Shown here: positions 34,583 to 43,155 of the stretch, in pieces
How positions within the stretch are numbered: the first letter of the stretch is position 1
Layout: every line of letters starts with the position of its first letter
Origin: Lewinellaceae bacterium SD302
GTDB taxonomy: Bacteria; Bacteroidota; Bacteroidia; Chitinophagales; Saprospiraceae
Length of the DNA stretch: 64,000 nucleotides
NCBI GenBank assembly: GCA_002591745.1
Contig: PDLQ01000010.1
Span: 1 to 64,000, forward strand
Direction of reading: 5' to 3'
Program-made: the position numbers and the translations under genes
The notes under the pieces: model-generated
Database searches by the model: none
The model's input: the letters and a program-made list of their open reading frames with translations, nothing else
Told to the model about the DNA's origin: nothing

Positions 34583-36022
34583 TTAAAGACTGAAGTCCAG
34601 TTTTAGTAAGAATACATCTTCTCCCAACTGATTACGGTGGTATTGCAGACCAAAAACCATGTCGTAATACAGGACCAGATCCAGGCCGGCACTACCACCA
34701 ACCAGCCATTTATTGGCCAGTGGGTTACGGCCTTCATTATAGGGTCCTCCGGCCCAACCCTGATCGATCTGAGTAGAAACCAGAATCCGGAAAGGAATAC
34801 TCCGGAAAGCATCTAAAAAGACAATTTTGGGTAAAGTGAGCTTGCTACGGATAAGCTCCCGTCGTAGCCCGGTTCGCAGGATCAGCATATCCAGCCCATC
34901 CACCACGTAGAACTGGTAGCCGACCAGCCCGTCGCTGCCAAAGCCGATGGCCCGGTTCTCCAAAAAGGGCTGGCGGCTGCGAATGGGACTGTACTTGACG
35001 GCGATACTGGTATTCAGGCTCGTTTTCTTACCCAGCGGCGTGAATTTCCGGTAGTCGCCCCTGAGCGTCATACCGTCGCGTTCTTTAAAAATACCCAGTC
35101 CTTCTTTGGTGAAGCGAAAACGGAGGTAGGAACCATCCCAGGGGTATTTACGTATGTCGCGGCGATCGTTCGTCCATTCGTATTCCAGTTTAAAGTAGCG
35201 CTGTGAGCGGCGGCCTTCCCGAAAGAAAAAGGGATTCAGAATGGCGATGCTGTCCACTACCCGGTCGCGGCGTACTTCCAGCCGGAGCCTTTGGGTAAGA
35301 AACAACTTGCGGCGGTAAGAGAGGCTACCGAAGGCATTCCAGCTGCGGTAGACGAAATTATCGCGGTCTTCGTAAAAGAGCTGCTGATTATCGACCGTCT
35401 GGTAATTCTGCTCGCGCTGACTGGAGATGCCAAAGCCCAGTCCGACACCGAAATTCTTCTTTTTCCCCAAGTAGGGATAACGATAACTTCCGCCATATTT
35501 GCGGGTATAGCCATACTGGAAAGTAGCCCGCAGTTTATCCCGTCGTCCACTGAAGTTGTAGTGGGTAAACTTCGCGCCGATGTTCACCCGGTCCAGGTCT
35601 CGGTTCTGGTCACGCCACCATACGTTGAAGTTACGGTCGGCCAGCCGGAAAATCGGAACCGGATAGATGTACCAGGTCTCCTTCATCTCTACCCGGAAGG
35701 TAACGCGGTTACCCGGTGACTGCCAGTCCTCATACTTGATCTTGGCATCCACAAAAAGGCCGGTATTCATCAGGTTGGCCCGGGTTTCCGCCACTTTCTC
35801 TTCCAGGTCTTTGATGGCGATATAGTCACCCCGTCCAAAACCCATTTCACGATAGATCACCCCGGGCTTCGTCCTTTTGTGGCCGATCAGCAACACCTCC
35901 TCGACGTAGATAGAATCCGCACTCGACTGGGCTAGTATAATTGCCGGCACCGACAACAGCAGCCCCAGGGCTAGTCGAAAGTAGAGTTTACTAAATTGAA
36001 AAAATGGAGGCATGCAAATCAT
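34583..36022 (-). CDS. BamA/TamA-family outer-membrane protein
   Basis: A signal peptide (about residues 1-30) is followed by a POTRA-like domain (VEEVLLIGHKRTKPGVIYREMGFGRGD at about 41-67) and then a beta-barrel of the Omp85 surface-antigen type, with alternating aromatic strands and the conserved late GGSAGLDLVL region. One POTRA and 479 residues is shorter than BamA, so this is a smaller Omp85-type porter or assembly factor. The ATG at 36022 or the next at 36013 may be used. Confidence 0.82.
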   Translation of the reverse strand: MICMPPFFQFSKLYFRLALGLLLSVPAIILAQSSADSIYVEEVLLIGHKRTKPGVIYREMGFGRGDYIAIKDLEEKVAETRANLMNTGLFVDAKIKYEDWQSPGNRVTFRVEMKETWYIYPVPIFRLADRNFNVWWRDQNRDLDRVNIGAKFTHYNFSGRRDKLRATFQYGYTRKYGGSYRYPYLGKKKNFGVGLGFGISSQREQNYQTVDNQQLFYEDRDNFVYRSWNAFGSLSYRRKLFLTQRLRLEVRRDRVVDSIAILNPFFFREGRRSQRYFKLEYEWTNDRRDIRKYPWDGSYLRFRFTKEGLGIFKERDGMTLRGDYRKFTPLGKKTSLNTSIAVKYSPIRSRQPFLENRAIGFGSDGLVGYQFYVVDGLDMLILRTGLRRELIRSKLTLPKIVFLDAFRSIPFRILVSTQIDQGWAGGPYNEGRNPLANKWLVGGSAGLDLVLYYDMVFGLQYHRNQLGEDVFLLKLDFSL

Positions 36023-36058
36023 TCAGGCGGGTCGGTGAAGATAGGGCTTGAAACAGAA

Positions 36059-36181
36059 CATTGCTACTTTGAAGTCTAAAAGGACGCGTGGCATCAGGTT
36101 CAGGGTACCGCGCACTCACTCAAGGTACCCGGCCCTTCATTCTTTGTAACTGTTTTTACTTATGACTTCAAAATAGCAGTG
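36059..36181. repeat. inverted pair of GCTACTTTG-type motifs
   Basis: CATTGCTACTTTGAAGTC at 36059-36076 is followed by the inverse copy GACTTCAAAATAGCAGTG at 36165-36182, complementary at 16 of 18 positions. Inside lies a second pair, GGGTACC and GGTACCC near 36103 and 36123. The element sits between two minus-strand genes. Confidence 0.65.
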
Positions 36182-36226
36182 GCCCGAAAAGCTCGAGGCA
36201 AACAGCTAACGGACAAACCGATACAA

Positions 36227-37117
36227 TCATTTCCCCTTGCTCAAATACACTCCGCTCAGGATGAGAACGAAAGCCAGAATTTGCCCGACACCGATGGTTT
36301 CCTGATCGGCCAGGCCCCAGAGAAGGGCAACAACGGGAACCAGATAACTGACGGTGCTGCTGAAGACAGCGCTGGTACGCTGCACCAATTTGAAAAAGAC
36401 GATACTGGCCAGAACAGTACTGAATAAGGCTAGAAAAGTAACGTAACCCAGTCCCCACCAGCCATCTGGCTGATTGATTATGGTGTCTATAATTTGCCCG
36501 TCGGCCAGCGACCAAATGAGTGCAGGCAAGCCCACCAGGAAAAAGCTAACGACCGTGATGGTAAGCGCCGGCGTATCCTGGAAATGAGCTTTCACGACGT
36601 TAGAGCTGACGGCGTAGCACATGGTAGCTAAGGCGATGAGACCAGCGTACCACATATTGCTGCCCTCTCCTCCATCGAGTCCGCCACTGGTAAGCACCAA
36701 AAGGATGGCACCGCCCAGCCCCACGGCAATACCCACCGCCTGTAAAGCCCTCACTTTTAGCCCGAAAGCCAGCCAGGCCAGAATGAACGTAAATAAAGGT
36801 GTTAGGCTGCTGAGGATACCTGCTACCGAGCTGGAAACATGAGTCTGGGCCGCCGGATATAGAAAGGAGGGTAAGCCCGTACCAGTGAGGCCCACCAGAA
36901 TCAGCAGAGGAATGTCCTTACGTCTAACTTTCCGTAAATGATGGACAATGAGTGGCACGAAGGCCAAGGCCGAGATCCCCAGTCGCAGCGCCGCCACCTG
37001 ATAGGGCGTAAAGAACAGCAAGCTTTTCTTGATCAGGATGTAACTCGTCCCCCAAATGATGCTGAGTACGATGAGGGTAAGGTAGGCTTTGCCGTCGGGC
37101 GCCGTAGAATTTAACAT
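36227..37117 (-). CDS. EamA/DMT-family transporter
   Basis: About ten TM helices in two EamA repeats make a drug/metabolite exporter of 296 residues (start at 37117; the ATG at 37138 lies inside a palindrome arm). Conserved features are SIIWGTSYILIKKSL in helix one and the duplicated Gly/Pro-rich helix ends. It probably exports an amino acid or metabolite. The promoter lies in the palindrome-containing gap. Confidence 0.88.
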   Translation of the reverse strand: MLNSTAPDGKAYLTLIVLSIIWGTSYILIKKSLLFFTPYQVAALRLGISALAFVPLIVHHLRKVRRKDIPLLILVGLTGTGLPSFLYPAAQTHVSSSVAGILSSLTPLFTFILAWLAFGLKVRALQAVGIAVGLGGAILLVLTSGGLDGGEGSNMWYAGLIALATMCYAVSSNVVKAHFQDTPALTITVVSFFLVGLPALIWSLADGQIIDTIINQPDGWWGLGYVTFLALFSTVLASIVFFKLVQRTSAVFSSTVSYLVPVVALLWGLADQETIGVGQILAFVLILSGVYLSKGK

Positions 37118-37119
37118 GT

Positions 37120-37237
37120 AAGGTTCAACATTGAGCACTCAACACTTTGCCGCTCCACCGTACCCAGCACAACGGATACGCAGCGAGTGAGTACGTTAGA
37201 AGGGTAAATCATTCAACATTGAATGTTGAACTTTAAG
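37120..37237. repeat. palindrome of GTTCAACATTGA words
   Basis: AGGTTCAACATTGAGCACTC near 37121 is matched by TTCAACATTGAATGTTGAAC near 37212 in inverse orientation. The right arm is itself nearly palindromic. It fills the gap between the DMT transporter and the downstream lipoprotein gene, and the transporter's longer open frame starts inside it. Confidence 0.55.
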
Positions 37238-37279
37238 GACATCAGGGCGATCAGCGAAGCTAATCGCAACTATTAAATG

Positions 37280-37903
37280 TTATTGTCCAAACTGGGCTCG
37301 AGTGGGCATATCGAACAACTCGATTACTTTGGCCTGAAGTGTACGAGGAGTACGTGGCCCGAAGTCACCGGAACGGACCCACCCCATAGCATCGCGTTCG
37401 CCGCTGATTTTTTGCATATCCCACTTGGCATCCTGGCGGTCGACGTTACTGTCCAGTGTGAGGTAACGGTGATCGTCTTCGAAGACCAGGTACCAGGCAC
37501 CGGCGTGGGTCTGGCGATCCCAGTGCCCGCCGGTGAAAGTGCCGTCGGGGTTGAAATGGAACCATTGTCCCTGACCTTCCAGTCGCTGCTGGGGGCTTCC
37601 GTAGCTGTCGTGGTAAAATTCCATCACCCAGTAAGGACGTCCGGTAAGGAGTTGCGCTTCCATGCGGTCCATGGGGGGAGGTAAAATTTTTCCGTATCCC
37701 CCAAGGGCGGTATTCTCGGCGTTGAGTTCATCCGGTGACAACAAAGGGTGTACGTATAACGGCTGGTAACGGGCAGTGTCAGCTACCGTCATCTCCCCGT
37801 CGGAGAGTGGCGTGGGATTTTTACCGGCAGTGGTTTTATCATCACCGCAACCAGTCAACAACAGACCGAGCACCAGTGCAATAAAAGTGAATTGGTAGTT
37901 CAT
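37280..37903 (-). CDS. lipoprotein of unknown function
   Basis: The ATG at 37903 gives a 207-residue protein with lipobox LLLTGC and mature Cys at residue 19. A charged linker follows, and a domain containing YWVMEFYHDSYG and HFNPDGTFTGGHW suggests a beta-barrel or lipocalin-like fold, by eye. I do not recognise a family. TATATTTG at 37936-37943 (minus strand) is a good -7 box upstream. Confidence 0.75.
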   Translation of the reverse strand: MNYQFTFIALVLGLLLTGCGDDKTTAGKNPTPLSDGEMTVADTARYQPLYVHPLLSPDELNAENTALGGYGKILPPPMDRMEAQLLTGRPYWVMEFYHDSYGSPQQRLEGQGQWFHFNPDGTFTGGHWDRQTHAGAWYLVFEDDHRYLTLDSNVDRQDAKWDMQKISGERDAMGWVRSGDFGPRTPRTLQAKVIELFDMPTRAQFGQ

Positions 37904-38083
37904 GGGAAATTGTAAAAGTGTCATAAAAAGTCGCGCAAATATACGTAAGCCGGTGAGCTAAATTTTGTGAATCGTTAGTTAAGAATCTCAATCAAAGGGG
38001 GCCGGACGATGAATTCCCCCCCGGAAGTAGTTAAACCTTTTATTTCCAGCTTAGTCAGATAATTGCAGAAACTCAACTTTACC

Positions 38084-39697
38084 ATGGGAAAACACCAATA
38101 CTCCACTATAGTTACCGGCTTACCCGCTTATTCCGGCGAATGGTCCTACGCCCAGGCCGCCCACCTACTACGGCGTACAACTTTCGGGCCGACAAAGACC
38201 GCAATTTTAGCCGCCGCCGGTCAAGGTATGGCTGCCAGTGTGGCCGCCTTATTAGCCAACCAGCTGCCACCAGAACCACCGCTGAACCCGGGCGTTACCG
38301 AAGACCCCTTCGTAGCCGTTGGAGAAAGTTGGGTGGATGCACCAGTAGACGAGCAGGGTACACTCAATAACTACCGCGTGCAAAGCTTCCGCAGCTGGAT
38401 CTTTCAGCAGGCGATGACGGACGAGACGATCAAGGAAAAGATGGTGCTGTTCTGGCAAAATCACTTCGGGCTCACCTTTAATGGAAACGCCAGGGTTCGA
38501 TATATGTGGAACAGCCTACTGCGGGAATTCGCCACCGGAAATTTTCGGGAACTCGTTAAACAGGTGACTGTTCATCCGGCAATGCTGGTTTTCTTAAATG
38601 GCACCCAGAGTTCGGCTAATTCGCCCAATGAGAATTACGGCCGTGAATTACTGGAACTCTATACTATCGGCAAAGGCCCGCAGATTGCAGAGGGAGATTA
38701 CAGCAACTACACCGAAGATGACGTACGTGCCCTCACCCGTGCCCTCACCGGCTGGCGCATCGAGAATATCAACCCCCAGGCGCCGGGTCTGACGCCAGGC
38801 AGTTTCTTTCAGTCGAATCGTCACGATACCGGTGATAAAGTGCTTAGCTATCACTTCAACAACCAGGTGATTCAGGATGCTCAGGAAGACGAGTACAAAA
38901 ATGTAGTCGATATCCTGCTCAATGAGCTGGAAACGGCCCGCTATATGGTCCGGGAGTTTTATCGCTACTTTGTTTACTACGACATTTCCGATCAGGAAGA
39001 AACCGAGGTGATCGAGCCGCTGGCCCAGTTTTTCTACGACAGTGACTACGACGTAGCTGCCACCCTGGAAAACCTGTTCAGCAGTCAGCATTTTTACGAC
39101 ATACTGAACCGTGGGCCCCTCATCAAGGACCCCATGAACTACATCATGAGTATTGTACGTCCCTTTGGTTTCGACCACGTTACGGACGCTACCCTGGCAA
39201 GCGATTATCTATTCTATCAACGGCTATACGCCAGAGTCCTGGATGCCGGTATGGACTACCTTTCTCCTCCCACGGTCTCCGGCTGGGAAGCCTGGTACCA
39301 GGCACCATCCTACCACCGCAACTGGATCAATGCCTCTACCCTGCAGCAGCGAACCCGTAACACCGATCAGTTCACCGACATCGGGCTTAACGGCGGCGGC
39401 GGCGTGCGCTACAGTATCGACTTTGTCGGTTGGATCGCCAATCTGGAAAACCCTTTCGATCCGAACACGCTGATTGAAGAGATCACCAGGATTCTGCTTC
39501 CTCAACCATTGGTACAGGAGCAACTGGACGCACTAAAGGACTTTCTGATCCCCGGTCTCCCCGATTTTGAGTGGACCGACGAGTACGGTGCCTACCTCTC
39601 CGACCCGACCAATAATATGCTGTTCACCAGCGTCGAAAACAAACTCAAAGACCTCTTCCGCGCCATCTTCGGCCTGGCCGAATTTCATTTATCCTAA
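38084..39697 (+). CDS. DUF1800 domain protein
   Basis: From the ATG at 38084 the protein has 537 residues and the DUF1800 signature AAHLLRRTTFGP at about 20-31. It has HWQNHFGLTF-like and WWYNHF-like positions (LFWQNHF near 121-127) and NYGRELLELYTIG. DUF1800 proteins are almost always paired with a DUF1501 protein, as here, 12 bases downstream. The pair is thought to act on the cell surface or in the periplasm; the activity is unknown. A GCTACTTTG match at 38964 encodes RYF and may be coincidental. Confidence 0.88.
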   Translation: MGKHQYSTIVTGLPAYSGEWSYAQAAHLLRRTTFGPTKTAILAAAGQGMAASVAALLANQLPPEPPLNPGVTEDPFVAVGESWVDAPVDEQGTLNNYRVQSFRSWIFQQAMTDETIKEKMVLFWQNHFGLTFNGNARVRYMWNSLLREFATGNFRELVKQVTVHPAMLVFLNGTQSSANSPNENYGRELLELYTIGKGPQIAEGDYSNYTEDDVRALTRALTGWRIENINPQAPGLTPGSFFQSNRHDTGDKVLSYHFNNQVIQDAQEDEYKNVVDILLNELETARYMVREFYRYFVYYDISDQEETEVIEPLAQFFYDSDYDVAATLENLFSSQHFYDILNRGPLIKDPMNYIMSIVRPFGFDHVTDATLASDYLFYQRLYARVLDAGMDYLSPPTVSGWEAWYQAPSYHRNWINASTLQQRTRNTDQFTDIGLNGGGGVRYSIDFVGWIANLENPFDPNTLIEEITRILLPQPLVQEQLDALKDFLIPGLPDFEWTDEYGAYLSDPTNNMLFTSVENKLKDLFRAIFGLAEFHLS

Positions 39698-39708
39698 AAA
39701 AGCCCATT

Positions 39709-41259
39709 ATGAATCGCAGAAATTTCCTACGCAAAGCCGGTCTTTTGGGTATTCCGCTGGCCGCCGCTCCGCTCAACGTAAGCTTCACCCGTGCGCTCTC
39801 CACCCTGGTCGACCCGGACGACGATAAAGTGCTCGTACTCATCCAGCTATCCGGCGGCAACGATGGCCTGAATACGCTGATCCCCCTGGATCAGTACGTC
39901 AACCTTAATGCCAACCGGGCCGCACTCATGCTTCCCGAAAACAGCCTCATTAACCTCACTGACAATCAGGCCTTCCATCCCAACATGACGGGGATGGCCG
40001 ATCTTTTCAACGACGGCAAACTGGGAGCGATACAGGGCGTTGGCTATCCCAACCAAAACCGTTCCCATTTCCGCAGCACGGATATCTGGACCAGCGCTTC
40101 CGATGCCGAAGAAGTGGTCACAACCGGTTGGCTGGGTCGCAATTTCGCCAGTGATCACCCCACCTACCCGGAGAATTTCCCCAACGAAGATTACCCCGAC
40201 CCCTTCGCCATCGCCATGGGGAGTCAGGTATCCCAAACTTGCCAGGGTACAGGTGTCAATTTTAGTATGGCACTGAATGATCCCTTCAACGTTACCTCTC
40301 TGGCCGTTGGCGGGGATACACCACTGCCCGACACTCCTTACGGTGAGGAACTGGGCTTCTTACGCACCTCCATCGGCCAGGCCAATGCCTACGGTGCCGT
40401 CGTTCAGGAACGGGCCGAAGCCGGCAACAGCCTGGTTGATTACCCGGATAATGGTTTTGCCAATGCCTTAAAGAACGTCGCTTACCTGGTCAGCGGTGGT
40501 CTACAGAGCAAGGTTTACGTGGTCAATCTGGGTGGATTCGACACCCACGCCAGTCAGGTCGTAGCCGGTAATCCTCAGGCGGGAGAACACGCCGAACTAC
40601 TCCAGACCCTCAGTGACGGTATGGCGGCTTTCCATGCCGATCTCGCAGCACTGGGATTAGAAGAACGGGTTATTAGCATGACCTTCAGCGAATTCGGCCG
40701 CCGGATTGCCGCTAACGACAGCCTGGGTACCGACCACGGTTCAGCGGCTCCGCTCTTCCTCATGGGCAGCTGTGTTGCACCCGGCTTCCTGGGCAGCAGC
40801 CCCGAGATTCCGGAAGTAGCTGATGTGAACGAAGGCGTTGCTATGCAGTACGATTTTCGCGATATCTACGGCTCAGTTCTCCAGGACTGGTTCAATTTAG
40901 ATCCCGCTGACGTCTCTGCGGTCTTGGGTCATGATTTCGTACACCTACCCGTTTTATCGCTTTGCGACGTGGTCAATTCCACCGAGACCGATACGCAAAC
41001 GGAGGAGCTTACCGCCTCGGTTTATCCTAACCCATTTGCTAGTCGTATCAACGTCAGCCTGGTCAGCGACGGCTCCCAAGCCGAGTTATCCATATTTGAC
41101 GTTACCGGTAAAAGGATCGAGCTGGTCTTCAGCAAAAGACTGGCTGCCGGGCGGCACCGTTTCTTTGTCGACCTGGAAAACCAGCCCGCAGGCGCCTACT
41201 TCGTGCGCTTGCAAATGGGAACCAGAACGCTGAGTAAGCGGATCGTTAAGAGTAAGTAG
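39709..41259 (+). CDS. DUF1501 protein with Tat-like signal and T9SS sorting domain
   Basis: The 516-residue protein starts with a twin-Arg signal (RRNFLRKAG) and is a sulfatase-like DUF1501 protein: QLSGGNDGLNTLIP, GLQSKVYVVNLGGFDTH and a late TDHGSAAPLFLMG zinc-type motif. The C-terminal ~75 residues (SVYPNPFASRI to the end) are a T9SS sorting domain, so it is exported to the surface. It follows the DUF1800 gene closely and forms an operon with it. Confidence 0.9.
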   Translation: MNRRNFLRKAGLLGIPLAAAPLNVSFTRALSTLVDPDDDKVLVLIQLSGGNDGLNTLIPLDQYVNLNANRAALMLPENSLINLTDNQAFHPNMTGMADLFNDGKLGAIQGVGYPNQNRSHFRSTDIWTSASDAEEVVTTGWLGRNFASDHPTYPENFPNEDYPDPFAIAMGSQVSQTCQGTGVNFSMALNDPFNVTSLAVGGDTPLPDTPYGEELGFLRTSIGQANAYGAVVQERAEAGNSLVDYPDNGFANALKNVAYLVSGGLQSKVYVVNLGGFDTHASQVVAGNPQAGEHAELLQTLSDGMAAFHADLAALGLEERVISMTFSEFGRRIAANDSLGTDHGSAAPLFLMGSCVAPGFLGSSPEIPEVADVNEGVAMQYDFRDIYGSVLQDWFNLDPADVSAVLGHDFVHLPVLSLCDVVNSTETDTQTEELTASVYPNPFASRINVSLVSDGSQAELSIFDVTGKRIELVFSKRLAAGRHRFFVDLENQPAGAYFVRLQMGTRTLSKRIVKSK

Positions 41260-41339
41260 GGATCGCTCTGATTTAGACTGCTGCCCTTGTGTATATGCCA
41301 AGGCAGCAGTCTATACTTTATATTCCCTTTTGCTACTAG

Positions 41340-41348
41340 CAAAGTAGC
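41340..41348 (-). promoter_or_regulatory. GCTACTTTG motif copy within a local palindrome
   Basis: On the minus strand CACTGCTACTTTGCTAGTAGCA forms a perfect 7-bp hairpin (TGCTACT / AGTAGCA). The copy lies between the DUF1501 stop and the HAD gene, and it is the clearest self-pairing copy of the dispersed motif. Confidence 0.5.
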
Positions 41349-41436
41349 AGTGCATTTGATGCAGGTTCGGGATATGTAAATAAATTGTCGTCCCGAGTGA
41401 GCTGCGACTGGTAAAACTTGCTTGTATCTTCGTCGA

Positions 41437-42093
41437 ATGAAAGGAATAATCTTCGACCTCGACGGCACCCTGATCGACAATATGATGGTTCACCACCGGG
41501 CCTGGCAGCGTAAGCTCAGAGAACTGGGGCTGGACTATAGTCTTGAACGGGTGAAAGAAGAAATCCACGGTGTCAACCTGGAAATTCTAGCGCGGCTTTT
41601 CGGAGAAAAGTATAGTTTGGAAGAACGCAAACAGATCGCCTGGGATAAGGAAGCCGCCTACCGGGAAATTTTCGCCCCGGAGATTACCCCCCTGCCGGGC
41701 TTGATGGAATTTCTGGATCGTACCAGCGCCGCAAATATTCCCATGGCCATCGCTACGGCCGGGCCGCCGGAAAACTGCTTCTTCGCCCTGGACGCTTTGG
41801 GCATCCGGGACTATTTCGGACACGTCGTTCACTCCGCCATGGTGAGTAAGGGCAAACCGCACCCGGAAGCTTTTCAGCAGGCAGCCGACGGTATCGGTGT
41901 TAAACTCAGTGATTGCCTAGTCTTCGAAGATAGTATTACCGGGGCCCAGGCAGCTGCTAACGGAGGCTGCCCGGCCATCATCATCACGACCACCCACGCC
42001 GAATTGGAATTTTCGGAATTCGATCATATTCTCGAATTCAGGCAGGATTATCAGGGACTGAACATTGAAAAATACTTCAGTAAGGAGCAATAA
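41437..42093 (+). CDS. HAD-superfamily phosphatase (beta-phosphoglucomutase-like)
   Basis: The ATG at 41437 gives 218 residues. The HAD motifs are FDLDGTLID at residues 5-13 (nucleophile Asp6 and Asp8), the cap domain, ATAG for motif two, GKPHPEAF for motif three and VFEDSITGAQAA for motif four. The closest group is beta-phosphoglucomutase/phosphatase of sugar phosphates. TATCTTCG, a good -7 box, is only five bases before the ATG, so the mRNA may be leaderless. Confidence 0.92.
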   Translation: MKGIIFDLDGTLIDNMMVHHRAWQRKLRELGLDYSLERVKEEIHGVNLEILARLFGEKYSLEERKQIAWDKEAAYREIFAPEITPLPGLMEFLDRTSAANIPMAIATAGPPENCFFALDALGIRDYFGHVVHSAMVSKGKPHPEAFQQAADGIGVKLSDCLVFEDSITGAQAAANGGCPAIIITTTHAELEFSEFDHILEFRQDYQGLNIEKYFSKEQ

Positions 42094-42104
42094 AAATGCG
42101 CAGT

Positions 42105-42911
42105 CTACCGCAAATACTCTCTCAGCAATTCTTCTAATCGCTCTTCGGAAATCCTTCTTTCCAGTACGCCTTCTTTGGCGAAGGATATGTAACCATTTTC
42201 CTCGGACACAATAAAGCAGACCACTTCGGTTTTTTCGGTAATGCCAACGGCAGCCCGGTGACGCAAACCGACGCTTTTTGGCAGCGCGGCATTTTCCGAA
42301 ACAGGAAGTATTGTGCTGGCTCGCAGGATCCGTCGGTGACGGATAGTGATGGCCCCGTCGTGTAGAGGGCTTCCTTTTTGAAAAATACTGAGCAACAAGC
42401 CTTCGGTAATCGTTGAATCCAGGGCCGTTCCTCCGGTGATAAACGCATTTTCCTCCACGTCGCCCAGACAAACGATGAGTGCACCGGTCCGGGTTTTTGA
42501 CATGCGCAATAGAGCTCTCTTCGTTTCCTTGACCTGAGGGTAGACCGGCAAATTACTCTCATCGGATGCCCGGCCCAATACGCGGTCGATCATGGCCCGG
42601 CGCTGTTTCATGGTACTATTGCCCAACAAAAGCAGAAAGCGACGAATCTCCGGTTGAAAAATGACGACCACTCCGACAAAACCTGCTTCGATGATGCGGC
42701 GAAATATCTCTGCCAGCAGTGTCATTCCCAGCAATTTGAACAACTGAGAAGCCAGCAACAGCAGGCCGATACCCACGAATATCTTTACGGCAAAACTACC
42801 CTTCAATAGCTGGTACAACTGATACAGTAACCAACCGACCACCAGAATATCCAGGAAGTCCAGCCAACCGAAAGTGAGAAAACCGACCTTGATGAGATAT
42901 AGGTTTGGCAT
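42105..42911 (-). CDS. cdaA: diadenylate cyclase CdaA
   Basis: The 268-residue protein has three TM helices in the first ~95 residues and a DAC domain with the two catalytic signatures: LHDGA (185-187 for DGA) and GLRHRAA (RHR at 217-219). It makes c-di-AMP from two ATP at the inner membrane, a second messenger for osmotic and wall homeostasis. It faces the coiled-coil gene divergently across a large palindrome. Confidence 0.95.
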   Translation of the reverse strand: MPNLYLIKVGFLTFGWLDFLDILVVGWLLYQLYQLLKGSFAVKIFVGIGLLLLASQLFKLLGMTLLAEIFRRIIEAGFVGVVVIFQPEIRRFLLLLGNSTMKQRRAMIDRVLGRASDESNLPVYPQVKETKRALLRMSKTRTGALIVCLGDVEENAFITGGTALDSTITEGLLLSIFQKGSPLHDGAITIRHRRILRASTILPVSENAALPKSVGLRHRAAVGITEKTEVVCFIVSEENGYISFAKEGVLERRISEERLEELLREYLR

Positions 42912-42933
42912 TAGGGGGGCAAGGTAAAGAATT

Positions 42934-43096
42934 CAGTCGGGAGTCAGTTAGTCAGTCAGTCAGGAGTCGGGAGTCAGTCAGTCGGGAGTCGGGAGTCAGT
43001 CGGGATATTTCGATTGAAGGCTTCTCCCCGACTCCCGACTCCCGACTCCCGACTCCCGACTCCCGACTCCCGACTCCCGACTCCCGACTCCCGACT
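42934..43096. repeat. large palindrome of 7-bp CCCGACT tandem repeats
   Basis: The right arm (43027-43096) is exactly ten copies of CCCGACT. The left arm (42934-43014) is made of complementary AGTCGGG and AGTC units in irregular order, separated by a ~12-base spacer (ATATTTCGATTG). The result is a potential ~160-base hairpin between cdaA and the next gene. Tandem 7-mers should expand or contract readily. A plus-strand open frame running through it is an artefact. Confidence 0.85.
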
Positions 43097-43155
43097 AATT
43101 CACTCCTGAATAAAATTCCCTAATTTTACCGCTACCCCATAAATGATCGTCGCGT

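Noticed and set aside
42934-43096. CRISPR array
   Set aside because: The repeats are contiguous 7-mers without spacers, and no cas gene is present.
42905-43123. Plus-strand open frame of 72 residues
   Set aside because: It runs through the CCCGACT/AGTCGGG palindrome and encodes only repeats of the words, so it is a product of the repeat and not a gene.
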